From Lumnitzera littorea (taxonomy: Eukaryota; Streptophyta; Magnoliopsida; Myrtales; Combretaceae): a stretch of DNA of 64,000 nucleotides. Position 1 is the stretch's first letter. The number at the start of each line of letters is the position of its first letter. This document shows positions 35,779-49,140 of the stretch, piece by piece. The translations under genes and the position numbers were made by a program. The notes below the pieces were generated by a model, which had not been told where the DNA came from, made no database searches, and saw nothing but the letters and a program-made list of their open reading frames with translations. The DNA is taken from assembly GCA_024138015.1 (NCBI GenBank), contig JAMXBB010000011.1, positions 27,505,520 to 27,569,519 of the forward strand, given 5' to 3'.

Positions 35779-37700
35779 AAATGTGTATTTATAATAGTTT
35801 GATTATATAGGGTTACCAATGTATAATAATAGCAATAGCAGCAGCAATAGTAGTAAATTATTTGATATAAATGTAAGATCATATAGGGAAATAATCATAT
35901 CATTACATATAATATTATAATATATAGTTTCAAAAGATATATCCTTCTTCATATTCCATCTATTTATATCATTATTTATTGATTTCCATAATTTGTTTTG
36001 TTGAATTATAATGCCTTTTTGTATATATTATCTATTATTATAAATATGTCTATATCCTCCTCCACACCACCCCTCCCTAATCAACTATTTTCTTTGTTTT
36101 CTAAAATGGTGCTTCACCCTCTTTTTTTATTCAAGTTGACAATTTCAATTTTACTTATTATCATACCTACTATGATTTTATTTTCTTTTTTGTTTTGTAT
36201 ATTTCCATTTTTCATTTTGATTGTTTTTACTTAACTAACTTTTGTGTTTATTTATTATATAGATAAAACTGAAATGATAAGCAAATAAGATAGATAGAGC
36301 TTTATATGTTTATTATGAGTAGATAAATTTAGGAGCTATTTAAGTTCCATTATAATGCTATAATTTTGATATGTTCCATGATTCAAGCTAGTAGCATTAA
36401 ATTCCTCCATAACAGTAAAGCTATATAATATTATTGTAAAACTATATAATTCTTTTTATAATTTTAATTATTTTTTTTTCAATTTCATAATTTCCATCGT
36501 AATAGTGAAGCTATAGCAATTTGGTTGCAACACTATATGAATTTCATTGTAAACTATATTATTAAAGTTATTTTATATATATATATATATATATATTTTG
36601 GTCTTGTATTGATTGGTGAATATTTTGTTTTGGATTTTTTAAACATTGCACATCAAAGGAGTAATTTTATTCATACAGACATTAATAAATCAATACTTTT
36701 CATTTTAATGTAAATAAAATGTTAAAAAGGTTGAAATTTGATTAATTTCCAATTTATTTCTCCCAGTTCTTTAGGTTCTCCCTTTCCTCATGGTCTCTCT
36801 TTGTGACAACTTTTTTAATTTTTGGCTAATGTCCCTTCTCTCGCTACCTCGTGTTTTTTCCTCTACTTCTTAACAATAAGTTTCATCTTTGAAAATTTAA
36901 ACCATAGAAGTTTTAGAGAATTATGATTATTCTTTGTGCACTTCTTTTTCTTTTTCTTCTAATCTTTCCTGTAATTTGAGGTCCTTATTTAGTTTTATTG
37001 GATGCATTTTGACTTATTCATTTTGCCATTAATTATTTAGTTTTCAAGTTAACATTTTATAATTAAGCTTATTTATATAATTTTTTATGTGTCTCTTAGA
37101 AAGTTGGGTGTTTAATGTGATATTTCACCATTGGATTGAATCCATGTGAATAGTAATTGACTAATGTGGTTTAAGTTTTTTTTCTAAATAGCAATGATAG
37201 ATGGCTTGTATACCTTTTTATTAGCAATATTTTTTCAAGCTTTTTATTTGCAACAATGATATAAAAGAAAATTGTATGTTTTTGATATAAAGTTTTGCCA
37301 AGATAAATTGCTTTTGGAGTATGATGAAAATTTTTCCAATCAAAGTAAAGTTGCTTCATTTATAGGGTTAGTAAAATTTAATATTTATAGATTTTATGTT
37401 TTCCTCTATGTAATTTCTAAGATTTTCAATGTTTTCCAAAACAAAACACGAAAAGGATCCCTTTATGAGAGGATAAGAAGTGATTTTTGTTAATAAATTT
37501 TAGGTTTAGAAGCTTCATGCCCCTAATTTTTTTTTGTTGGTTAAGTGATTGTATTATGGGATAAGAAAATAATACTCAACATGTGTTTTTCTTTTCCTTT
37601 TTTAACATCTTTCCCAGATTACCTATGTTGACATTCTCTTGAGTTAAACATTTCTATTATGATTGTAAGTTTCTTTTTATTATATTGAATGTGGCATATC
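35779..37700. other. AT-rich intergenic DNA with simple repeats
   Basis: No gene. A (TA)n run lies at about 36573-36596. At 36340-36550 phrases such as agtaaagctatataat and agtgaagctatagcaat repeat, as in some decayed MITEs, but I found no terminal inverted repeats. Confidence 0.5.
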
Positions 37701-37705
37701 TATAT
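37701..37705. repeat. Target-site duplication, left (TATAT)
   Basis: Perfect match to 40627-40631. Confidence 0.8.
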
Positions 37706-40626
37706 TGTTACATCCCGAACTCGTAGAGTCGTAACAGTTTCGCTGTGTAAACCATTTTATGATAGTAACTGGTCTCACAGTGCCTATTATAGACATAATC
37801 TACACAAGTTGTTGACGACTTCTCGCTTTGAAGTAAATAGTTCGATTAAATGTTTAACTACAATTATGGTAAATATCACAAATTTTGAATAAACATATAT
37901 AATTATATATAAAGTCCACAGAACTTTTCAGAAAATTTTACATAAACACAACAGTTCACTAGATTACATAATAATTATCAGTCTTTCTCCCTTAACTATA
38001 AAGGATACTCTAGCTACACATCACTACTAAGTAAATTGATCTTCACACCCGTGACTTCAAAAGGACTAACCTTTGGGTAATTGTAAGGCGGCATAATACT
38101 TGAAGTACTTAGAAATCAAGACTTGCAAAAGGATCTATAAGGGTATGAGTAACTACAGTTTAGTAAGTTGAATTGGAGACTCATGCACGCATATAAACAC
38201 AAACAAGATTATCAAGCAATTATTTTCATGCAATGTAACAATCAAGTGTCATCGCACAACGTAGTTCGGTCTGTTATGAAATTAGAGAAATTTCACCTAC
38301 TCTAATCCGGGTTAAGGAGTTTCCATGTTATGCAGCAGCTTATAACCAAACCCAGGCTTGTACAATGGAGAACTCGCTCCTCCTGCGACTACCTTTGAAC
38401 CATTGACTTCACCCTCGTCACGACCTCCTCTCCTGTCACTTAGTTCGACTAAGGATGAAGAAGGGATCATTATGCAATCCTGCGCTATCTCTTTCGAAGG
38501 GGTTGGTATTTGGTTGGAGAATCTTAATGACCCTCTAACGGGTTGCAATGTACGACATTTTAGGTCATTAGAGCCAAATAAGATTAAATTTCGTTTAGGA
38601 TTTTCAAACAATTCACACCAATTCAATCATAACATAAAGTTAATCATACCATAATTTTAGCATGAATTCAGATACATTAAACACATGCGTAAACTACTTA
38701 TAATTACAACCATATACAATCCTAAATCTTCGAGTACCATAAAAATAGTACTCTATTACAATAAGTAATAACCTAACTTACTTGGAATTTCTCAATCGCC
38801 CGATCGCTTAGTTGGAAGCTGACTTGTCTCTAGGTATCCTATAATACAAATAAGTTTTTTTAGTACTTATACTTTAAGGATTCATATTCTAAGTTATAAT
38901 TTAACTCCTTTTTTCATATATATCTATTATGTACTAATAATTCTTTTTATTCTATTTCAAGGTTTGGATCCTAAATTAGATTCTAGTTTTGATTTCGAAG
39001 TCTTAACTATGCTCGAATCCTAATGTAAAAGTAATCACAATAAGCTCGAGTATTCTAATATCCTATTGGATCTTAATTTAGTATTCTAAATTATTCGGTA
39101 CATGCTAATTCCAATTGGAGTATCAGATTTATTCTCGATGTGAAGAAATCTTATATTTTTTATACAATTAAATTTTTGTTTCAGATTTAGTATATTCTGA
39201 TTTTTATTATAATATTATCTAAATAACCCTAATTTTTCAGATTTATTAAATTTTCAATTCCATATATTTCTAGTTTCTTACAATTACTATCGAATTCCTA
39301 AATTAATTACGCTTTATACTCCAAAGGTTAGGATTAAGTTTTCACATAAGAGATTAACATCCCTAAACATCTAATTACTATCTAAATCAATAATTAGTGT
39401 CTTAATTACCTAATTAACCCAAAATTACCCAATTTTTTCATCATTTTAGGGCTAAAAATTAATTTAAAAATTTTGAAAATTAATTTTAAAAAAATGGCTT
39501 CATAGCATTATTTTATATCACTTAAGCATTCTACAGAAAAAAAATTGAGCTCCAAACTACATTCCTAAGCCTATTTATTTTTAGTTCTAATCATACTTGA
39601 TTTTGCTTAATTTGTTAAGAACCCTATATTTTCAGACGTAATTAAACTAAATCATTATTTTTCCCTAAATCTATATATAATAAAACGTTAGAATAACAAG
39701 TTTCATAATTTTCTAGGCAAAATAACTAATTTTACGAAATTATACAAAATCGGGGCAAATAAGGGACTCACTCAGTTTGATGCCTTTTGGCTGTCCAACT
39801 CCAATCAAAGTGTGTCGGCTGGCCTAGACGGTGGGTTTGAAGTGGGGTGGTGGTGGTGGTGGCGGCTTGGTCCCAGGTGGTGGTGAGGTATGGGTTTGGC
39901 TGACTAGTCCTAACTACATAGTTTCCTTTTCCTTTTTTTTTTTTTTGGTTTTTCTCTTGAATTTTCGAAGCTCTCTATTTTTCTCTGATTTCTAACTGTC
40001 TAAAGGAGTTCTGTGAATTTTTTCCTTATTTATAGAGCTTGGTGGTAATTAATATGTATTAAATTAGATAAGACATTATCCAAATCTCTTAATTTTTGGC
40101 TTTTATGTTGCTTGATTCTAATTGGTTAATTTTTATTCTTCAAATCCTGACTTGTTACGACCAGATTTTCATCATTCCCTATTCTTCTGATTTTTTTCTG
40201 ATTTTTCCTCAATAAATTAATAATTTTCTTTAATTATTTACTAAGTTTTTGGCCAATTTAAGTAATTTCGTGTATTTTAATCTACACGTAAATACATGTG
40301 GGGTACATGTAAACATTTCTAATTATTATTTAGGTTATTTTATAATTTTTAGTATACATATAATCTATCTCTAGTGATTTATTAGTTATTAGATTACATT
40401 TTTCGCCTTTTCGGTAATTAACAATTATTATACTTAAAATTTGAAAATTTTATAATCTCCTATTTTATTACTTATTTTCTTAAATTCAAGTTTATGGGAT
40501 CGTCTTTACTAATTTTTCTATTAATAGTTTATAATTTGAGTTTGATCGGATCTTTTAACTGATCGTCCTAAACCTTGTGTTCTAAGTTCAATCCTACAGT
40601 TACTTGACTTAACTTTAGAGCTTACA
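37706..40626 (+). mobile_element. Large solo LTR (2.9 kb) with perfect TSD
   Basis: Starts TGTTACATCCCG (37706) and ends GAGCTTACA (40626). TATAT at 37701-37705 and at 40627-40631 is a perfect 5-bp target duplication. No gag or pol inside. A TATA-like ttatttatagag near 40025 and a GGT-rich stretch near 39845-39890 lie in the body. Same family as the solo LTR at 8722-11939 by its 5' end (agagtcgtaa) and the block at 38350-38456. Open frames inside (38312-38654 on both strands) have no recognisable domain. Confidence 0.85.
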
Positions 40627-40631
40627 TATAT
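40627..40631. repeat. Target-site duplication, right (TATAT)
   Basis: Perfect match to 37701-37705, directly after the CA end of the solo LTR. Confidence 0.8.
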
Positions 40632-43600
40632 GACCATTACACAAACTACTCAGATAGTATAATTTTGTTTGTTAACAAACTTTAAGTTTGATTCTAACAC
40701 TTTTGATGGGCTACAATATTTTGTTGTTATTTAACATTTATTCATGTAAATAAAGCATGAATTACTAGGATATTCAAGACTTAAAATAAGTTATACACTT
40801 AGAGATCACGTAGTAAACATCTATAAAAGAGAAGGTATAAAAATAAAAATAAAAAAATATAAAAAACACACCAAACCTCTCGCTTGCACTTAAACAATAT
40901 AGATAAATATTAAATATATTATAATTTAAAAATCAAATGTATCATATTTGTATGAAAATAAACTAATCATTTGAAATGTAGATTTTATTATTTTAAAGTT
41001 CATGTCACCATCAATCTTAATTTAACACCTGGATAAATTAAACAACCAAATATGAATGCATATATCTAAAATGCTAAATGTTTAATTATTATTGGCCAAG
41101 AGTGGTTTGAAACTTTCTTTTTTTTTTTCATTTGAATTATTTTTCTTTTTAATTTTTATTAATTTACTTAAAATTGAGATAGCAAATATGAATCCAACCA
41201 TTTTGACATCACTTCAGCTAATAATTTTGGTTTTTTTAATTAGTAGCTTGCAAATATAGTCCATATACTTGCTTGATGTACATTTAAACCACTTGTCTTT
41301 GAAAATAGGGTGTTTAGATTCTATATCTTTAAAGTATGTGTTTTCAGATGCTAGCTTATTGTTTTTCTCTTAAATAAAATAATTTTTAAAATGATGAATT
41401 TCCTTTTTATCATTTTTAAGAGGCAAAGTGATCCTTCGAGGTTGAAAAACTTTCTTTTCTAAAAGAAAAGATTTAAAGGTCTAAATACTTGATTTCAAAG
41501 ATATAGGGATTAAGGGTATACTAAAAGAAGAATATAAGTGAATGTATATGTAATTTACTCTTTTTATTATCCATTTATATTAAAACTAGAATAATTTCCG
41601 TCTTTCATTTCTTTTTTTATAACATTCATAAAAATTTACAATATTTTTGACTCTCTATTTTTTTTTTTCGTCGATCATTTTGTATTAATTTAGTTTACAA
41701 TGATGTCCAATATATATTTATACGTGTAAACTCCAAAGCTTAATCATATTATCACTTTCTTCCTCCCATCCTTGCAATTGATACGACACTGATTCCATGA
41801 ACTAAAAAGCAATCCGCGTTTCCTGTTGGAGCACCCACCCAAGAGTCTTAGTGGAGAAATTTAAAGACGAAAAAGTTACCTTTTCTTGATTAAGAAAAAG
41901 ATAAGAAAAAAAAAGAAAAGAAAAGAAAATGACGGAGTCAGATTTGGAGGAGAAGTTTTATAAAGCTCCAAGGTAAAAGTAATTAACAACTAATGCAATA
42001 AATAATAAGGGGATCATTTTAACCATTTGGATCAAAATTTTTTAGTTTTCTTTTTCCTTTTTTTTTTTGTTTTAGCCAATCAAATATTTTAGTTAGTGTT
42101 GACATGTACACTACTACTCAACATATTTGTCAGTTCATATGGGGCTCAATTTTCATTCCACTTATATGGAATATTACAATTTTACTCTTAAGACCAGTTT
42201 TATTTTATACATATTTTGAGAAAGAATGAAAAGAAAATCAATTGAATTATATAAATGCCTTTCAATGAAAAGGCAAGCTTAAATTTGAAATACTTTTTTT
42301 TTCTTTTTTTGTACTTTAATAAGTTTAACGATATATATAATTGACATTTCCTATATCTTTCCATGTCGTTTCTACTTTTAATCCAAACAAAAAGTTTCTC
42401 GGGATTTTCTTTATGCTCTAGTGCTTTTCCAATCATTTTCTCCTCATCTTCTTCTTCTTCTTTTTTTTTTTTTTCCCTTGTTTCAAAACATGGGTTTGTG
42501 CTGATTCAAGTTATGGAGGAGATCAATGATCCAAAACTGTGAATGACTGAAGGACAATGAAGGTATCTTGGAGAAATAGAGCAAGAATAGCAATTCTCGA
42601 AGGCATTCCACGATAAACGAGATATTGTTGCTCCATTACCTAACTATACGGACTTAAATGCAACTAAGCTTGAAAATAACAATTTCATTAGCAAATAGAT
42701 TCATAATGTCACTTGGAATAGTAAATGATAGGTAGAAACTAACGATAACGTAGAATGTGGATGCTGTTTTGAAAGACAACTTCTACGAGCGATCAATAAA
42801 TCCCACACTATATCAGGTTTTATTGGTCCTTCGTCATTACTAATCACCTAAAATGGCATACCATTGCCTCCTGAACCGTGTCTCGTTCCAAGAGAATTAG
42901 GTTCAAAATGAAAAATATAATGTTATTGACATAGTATATAGATTCAACATGAGCTATTGTGTTAATAAGTGGCACTAGTTGATGGGTTTATCATAAGAAT
43001 CCGGTGAAAGTCTCTGGAGGATCCCAACAGATGACAGGCAATCTTAATGATCATTCCAATTGAAACTAGTTTTTTCTTTTTCTCTTACTTCTTGTTCCTT
43101 TCCGATGAAAGTTGAAATTAGTTATTTCTGCAGTCTAGTCGAGAAAAGTTTCATATGTCATGCGAATGCATTAATGGTGTTTAGATACGATAAAATTTTA
43201 AAATGTAAAAATATAAATAATAATATTTCAAAAATTATACATTATTATTGCATGTTATTCATTCAAACACATGAAATATAACACTATTAAATCTTTCTTT
43301 CGGTTTTGTCCCTATTGCTAAGAGGTTGATGTTGAGGTTGCGATGATTCATAATTATATCCTGATAGATTATGTATATTTGGAATTGGGTATCGAGTGGT
43401 GAATTAGTCTCGGTGATGAGCATTCGTTATATCATTTAGCGATATGGTAATTGATGGATCCATAGTATTAAAATAACCATATTTATAGTTCGTGATAAGC
43501 CTATTCTTTTATTTTATAATATAATGATTTCTCTTAATTCGATCTACTTTAGCTTTGAATCTCACTATAGAGGTGACATGTTTTCGGTAATTTTTTTCAT

Positions 43601-44199
43601 TTCAAAATTTGTCTTTAGAACATTTTCTTTTTTATTATTTTCATTTGAGGATATGGGTTTAAAATTGGGATAAAAAAAACATACCTATCTACCTAGTTGA
43701 AAGAGTCATGAAAGTTGCCAATGTGGCATTCACATCCTCTAATCAATGTCATGCTAACTCATTGTATAACCTTAGCCATCATATGTATTTTTTTGGTACA
43801 ACACGTCTTGTAGATATATTAAAGGTACACAAATAATAATGGAATTTTGATACGTGCTAATTTGAATAGTAAAATTTTTGAACTACTAAGTATCATTAGT
43901 ACGTGTATATATATTATTGGTGTTTACTTACTATTTATCCAAACACATAATATATTAATTAACAAATCTTTTTTCATCCTTTAGAAGTGATGAAATCAGA
44001 CTTGAAATGCTATTTGTGTTGAATTCAAAGAAGAAGAAACAAAAAATAGTTCGTAGAAAGAGTAGCGAAAGAGAGAAGGTGGACTAGAGTTTTTAGAGTA
44101 TGGAAAGCTTAATAAAATTTAGTTAAAAAAATCGCTAAGTCGCTCAACTAAATGCTCAGCTCACTATTTATATATAGCAAGCCTACACTAAATACACGT
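40632..44199. other. AT-rich intergenic DNA
   Basis: No gene or domain found on either strand. Poly(A/T) runs occur near 41885-41930, 42060 and 42460. The less AT-rich stretch 42490-43040 contains no frame or motif that I recognise. Confidence 0.5.
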
Positions 44200-45007
44200 T
44201 GTTGATACTTGATTATTGCTCAAGCCAAGGCCTATCAAGTGAAGGTTATCACAAGACATACCTAGTAGGCACCCAAGCAAAAAGCGGTCCTACATGTTGT
44301 GTCGTGCTCTTTCGTGTGTCTGTTAACTCGCGATAATGAAGAATGCCAACTAAGGATGAGCTAGTCTCTTACACCGCGGCGTACTTGGCGAGTCAAATAA
44401 CGAATGATTGAGTAGATCATCCTTGACCAACAAGTCGACTCTTGTTGACTATTTAGGGTGAGCCTAAGGCTCAACTCCTTCCATCAACATCGATTGACCC
44501 TTCGATGAGCATCTCGGCTCGACTTTTATCTTTAGTGGCTACAGTCCACTGTAACTCATTAATGAGCATCCAACATCTCTAGTACAGTCTACATGCTGAA
44601 TACCCCTGCCCTACTATATCACTGAGCTACCGATGACCAGTACGAAGGAACCCTTGATTGCTATGTGTTCAAGTAAATCACATAAAAGGTGCGAGGCACC
44701 AATAAGTAAGGAGATCAGATCTAACACTCTTGAATCCTTTTCTCTCTCTCATTCTCACCTTCTCAAACTTCTCCTTCTCCTTAGAGAAGAGAGGTTGAAG
44801 ATACACATGCACCACCAGGAGAGCACATTTAACTAGGTCTCCCGTGGTCGCCTCTCCCTTTCTTAGTCTTCCTTACTGACTTGAGCATTAGAGGGCTCTT
44901 GCAACTTAACTCATAAGAAGCATTTTCATAAGTATTGAGGGGTAGGAGGCGAAGCCCAATTTGATTCGACTCTACATATATATTAGTTGGTCTTCACTCG
45001 ATCAACA
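44200..45007 (+). repeat. Tat-2 5' LTR
   Basis: Probable start TGTTGATACTTG and end CTCGATCAACA, directly before the ttttggtgtc primer-site region. A promoter-like cataaaagg box at 44681-44689 is followed by a CT-rich leader, as in other Tat LTRs. There is no second copy to confirm the left end. Confidence 0.55.
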
Positions 45008-45008
45008 T

Positions 45009-45026
45009 TTTGGTGTCTATTGTTTC
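45009..45026 (+). other. Tat-2 primer binding site region
   Basis: ttttggtgtctattgttt follows the LTR end. It resembles the TTTGG(C/T)GCC(T/C)A type leader of Tat elements with transitions. The tRNA is not assigned. Confidence 0.45.
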
Positions 45027-45034
45027 AGACCACC

Positions 45035-46720
45035 ATGCCAATGATGGCTAAAAGCAAAAATAATAACCCACAGGCTTCTTATGTGAAAGACACCAATACT
45101 TCCCAACAAGGTGGAGGCAATCAATCTCTCCTACCTCAAAATGAAAACAATGAAGTCTAGGAGCTCAAGTTACTTGTCCAACAAATGCTAGAAGAAAATA
45201 GAAAATACCACAAAATCCATTGCAGCTTTATACAAAGATGTAACATTGCTCAAGATTGCTTCTCAAAAGCATCCAAATGGGAAAGTGATAGTTGAGTCCT
45301 CCTCATAGCTAAGCAAAAACGATGAATAGAGCAACGCATACCCATTACGCTCATATGAACACATTCAACACAATCACTAACCACATGAAGACCTACATAA
45401 TTAACTTAATTGCAATAGTAGTAAAACACATGGGAAGGGCAAGGGCATAGTGACAAGTCAACTAGTTGATAGCCTATCATCGAGGCCATCACCAAAAGAT
45501 TATGAAGATACGAACATGGATGAGCTCAATGAGCACATCCACTATGGTTCTAGTGTGCCTCATCAAAAGAAGGTTAAATCGTTTGCACAAGCATCACACT
45601 CTACACCAAGAAAGAGCCTTTTCATCCCCTCAATCTTCGAGGAAATGCTCTCCACTGGTGTAGGTTACTACATCTTAACACCTACAATGATATTACCGAT
45701 CTAAATAACCATCTTGTCTACTTTCGAACAATGATGAGTCTCCATAACTTCTTAGATGCCATCATGTGCAAGGCATTTCCTTGTACAATAGTGAAAGCCA
45801 CCTTGCTTTTGTTTAACACCCTTCCTGAGGCATCAATCACTTCATTTGATGACCTACGAAGTGAGTTCTAATAATACTTTCTTAGCTCCCAAGTCCCATG
45901 ATGAGATTCTTCCATCCTCTATAATGTCAAGCGATGCCCCAATGAAAGCTTGTAAGTGTATCTCAAGCGCTTCAACCAAGCAAAACTGCAAGTTTCCAAA
46001 CTAGACATAAGGATGGCTCTAGTGGCATTCCTAGTAGGTATAGACTTAAACGGAAGGCTCTTCAACATAGTATCTTTGGATAAGTTTGAATCCTTAGACA
46101 AATTCATGAAAATCATTGAGAAATACATAGCTTAAGATGATACTATTAGAGCCTAATTCAAGGTGGAGAATAACAATTGCATCTCAGTAAAGGATCATTT
46201 GGGATCTTGTGACCCTATACCACAACCCCCTATACGAGAAAAGCGTAACAAGCAAAGGCATAAGTTCTAAGACCATACCTTGCACATACCCTTAACCTGA
46301 CCGTTCGAAAAAATCATGTATGAAGTTCGAGAGCAGCTCTTGAGACCTCTAGCATCTGTGAGATGCTAAAAGCAGCGATTGCTATAACCCCCATAACTCG
46401 AGCAAATACTGCGACAACCACAAAGCACATGGACACAATGTTGACGAGTATTGCCATCTCAAGAACACAATCGAAGGTTTTGTTCATAAAGGCCACATCG
46501 AACACTTTGTCATAGATGAGAAAAATCAAATCCAATGGCTTACCCAATGTTGCCAAATGGACAACCAACAATAACCCCATCATTAACAGGGCAATTCCCC
46601 CACAGATGAACAAAACCAAAGAAGACGATGCAGTTAGGTCAACATCATATTTGGTAGACTTGCCCTCCTTTCTAATAACACCGCCCTCACTCCCAAACAT
46701 GAGGTACACATTGTAGAAGT
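45035..46720 (+). pseudogene. Tat-2 gag remnant
   Basis: ATG at 45035 (MPMMAKSKNNNPQ). The capsid-like core at about 45680-46140 has LHNFLDAIMCKAFP, SITSFDDLRSEF and LQVSKLDIRMALVAFLVGI, the usual Tat gag order. A Cys/His segment at about 46410-46560 (YCDNHKAHGHN, CHLKNTIEGF) is the counterpart of Tat-1 5451-5675. Interrupted by TAG and TAA codons and by a frameshift. Confidence 0.75.
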
Positions 46721-46759
46721 AAGAAGCTAAAGACTAACACAATAATAATAACCTTCACC

Positions 46760-47330
46760 TACAAAGACAAGTAGGGTATCAACCTGCCCCATAGTGATGC
46801 ACTTGTTAAAAGTGCTAAAATTACGTATTTCAATGTCCTAAAGACGTTCATTGATAGTAGGAGTTCGGTAGATATACTCTTCTATAATGCCTTTAATCAA
46901 ATGAAAGAATAGCTTGACGAGCCTCTTTAGCCATATAAATACGGCCTTACAAGGTTCGAAGGCGACAGGCCAGTGTTGACAAAGGGGATCATCACCTTGC
47001 CCGTTTGACTATGTGATGGTGAACACGTCGCTATCTAATCTATAGACTTTGTCGTTATTGACATTTGGTCACGATATGATGCCATTCTCGACAAACCAAG
47101 CATAACAATATTTGACATGCTCATCAACTAGAAATGCTTCAAGGTGAAGTTCGTGACTTTGACTGGAGTTGGCAAGGCCAGAGGTGATTAGGCTGTATTT
47201 AGGATGCTTTACTTGAAAGTGCAATCCAGAAATAGTGTCATGAACATCAAGTCCATCAACCCTCTTACTTTATCACTACATAGTGAGCCAGCAAAAAAAA
47301 AAAAACAGTCAAAGTTCAAATTTCCGACGT
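46760..47330 (+). pseudogene. Tat-2 retropepsin remnant
   Basis: IDSRSSVDILFYNAF near 46845-46895 keeps the catalytic Asp but has Arg in place of the active-site Gly. YKYGLTRFEGDRP follows. Shared layout with Tat-1. Confidence 0.65.
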
Positions 47331-47479
47331 CCTAGGAATGATAACCAAAATAGGAGCTGAAGTTCAGAACTCAAATGCCTTTGCATCTACCTTAGAAGAC
47401 ATGCTAGGGATCATTTGCATACTTGAGGCAACTCACCACCTCAATGTCATTCTTGCCATGTGACCTGTTAAGTAAAAGA

Positions 47480-48050
47480 AGTAACCTGTCACACTCGAAC
47501 GTCAAGCTACAATTAAGGAGGAAGTATAGAAACTGCTTCGCTTAGGCTTCATTCGGAATGAAAGGTATCTTACTTAGCTCACCAATACGGTGCTTGTCAA
47601 GAAAGCAAATGGAAAATGGTGCATGTATGTCAACTACACTGATTTCAATAAGGCATGCTCAAAGGACTACTTCCCCCTACGGTACATAGATCAGCTTGTT
47701 GACTCGATAATAGGTCATGCACTTCTCAGTTTCAATGACACCTATTTTGGATATAACCAAATTCAGATGGCTCCTAAAGATGAAGTTCACACATCCTTCG
47801 TCACATACTTTGGGACTTATTGTTACAAAGTTATGCCCTTTAACCTAAAGAATGCATGAGCTACATATCAAAGGATGGTGACCCATACCTTTAAGCCACA
47901 AATAGGAAGGAACATCGAAGTTTACGTTGACAACATGATTGCAAAGAGCAAAACCAGAAGAAGCCTTATCGATTAACTCTAAGAAATCTTCTAAACCCTT
48001 CGATGGTTTCAAAAGAAACTCAACCCTTATAAGTGCATCTTTAAGGTTGC
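47480..48050 (+). pseudogene. Tat-2 reverse transcriptase remnant
   Basis: The open frame 47590-47859 has VLVKKANGKWCMYV, FNKACSKDYFPL, GHALLSFNDTYFGYNQI and YCYKVMPFNLKNA. After a TGA the box at 47923-47934 reads YVDN instead of YVDD. It ends at KCIFKVA, where the AT-rich insertion begins. Confidence 0.85.
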
Positions 48051-49140
48051 TATGCTTCACTGCACGAACAGCCCCTAGTACACGTAAGTTTGAGTCCACA
48101 TACATCTAGTTCGAGTCCAACACTTCATGACACTTGAGCTCTACGACCCGCGTAATCTTTCTTCCAAATCTGATTCGTTTAAGTGAGTTTATTTATTTAT
48201 TTTAATATTATTTTATCTATTTAGTTATTTAATCAATAATGTTATTTTGTTTTTTTAGTACAGTTTTTAGGAAATATATCATGTATAGATTACATCACAC
48301 CTTTATTAAAAATCACATTTTAGACAAATTGCATTTTTATTTTTGAAAAAATTGCATATCTTTTATTTGAAATTCACATGTTTGGATAATATATGTATCT
48401 AGATTGCATATCTTAGTAGATCTAGTATTTAGGATTTAGAAAAATTAATTTTAACATGTAGTAGTTTTTTTTTTTAAATGAAAATCTTAATTAGAGTTTT
48501 CAAAAGATTTAGTTAGTTAAGTTTTTTTTAAATAGATTTGTGAATTTAGATTTTTTTATGTTTTTTTAAATAATAAAATGATAACTAATGTAAATTTAGC
48601 TTGATTTCTTTAAAAAAAAAATCAACCTATTAAATCTTTTTTTTTTTTAAAAAAAAGAACTATGTTGATTTAATTCTGACTAGTGGGTATGTAGGTACTT
48701 TTGGGGCAATCATAATAATAAAAAAATAATTTTTTTTTGAAAATTCGTAATAAAAATTATTAAAAATTCATCTTGATTACACTTTTATATATATGTACAT
48801 ATTTTAGCATTTTTAGAAAAATTATAAAAAATAAAAGCCCATTAGTTTTTTTTTTATCTTTACATGGTGACTTAGTCTTAATAGGTTAGCCTCTGAACTT
48901 AGATTACTTGGTTTAATTTTCTAAAAAATAATTTTTTTAGAAAATTTGCAAACAGGTGGCTAAATTAGGGTTTTTCCACTTGAAAATCCTAATTTCACTT
49001 TCTATCAGTTTAACTAGTTGGCAACTCTAATTTTTAAAAGAAAAATGTTTTTTCTTAATTTAATGTTGAGTAATTTATATTAAGCAAGCTGAGCTTACTA
49101 TAGATTGAATTAAGGAAAACCAAAATAGAGCTCAATAATA
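48050..49140. other. 1.1-kb AT-rich insertion within Tat-2 pol
   Basis: Separates the RT end (KCIFKVA) from the RNase H (VDKCTEFFSLLNHF-like) by non-coding DNA very rich in poly(A)/poly(T). In Tat-1 the two are contiguous (about 7190-7400). Part of the connecting sequence is also missing, so this is an insertion with deletion. No TIR, TSD or domain was identified. Confidence 0.6.

Noticed and set aside
38312..38654. Overlapping frames of 104 and 98 codons on both strands
   Set aside because: Both are inside the solo LTR and have no recognisable domain; the related LTR at 9490-9600 has no conserved frame.
45450..45704. 84-codon plus-strand frame as a host gene
   Set aside because: Lies within the Tat-2 gag region between its start and capsid core; part of the decayed polyprotein.
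46314..46709. 131-codon minus-strand frame
   Set aside because: Antisense shadow of the Tat-2 gag Cys/His region; the plus strand shows the homology to Tat-1.
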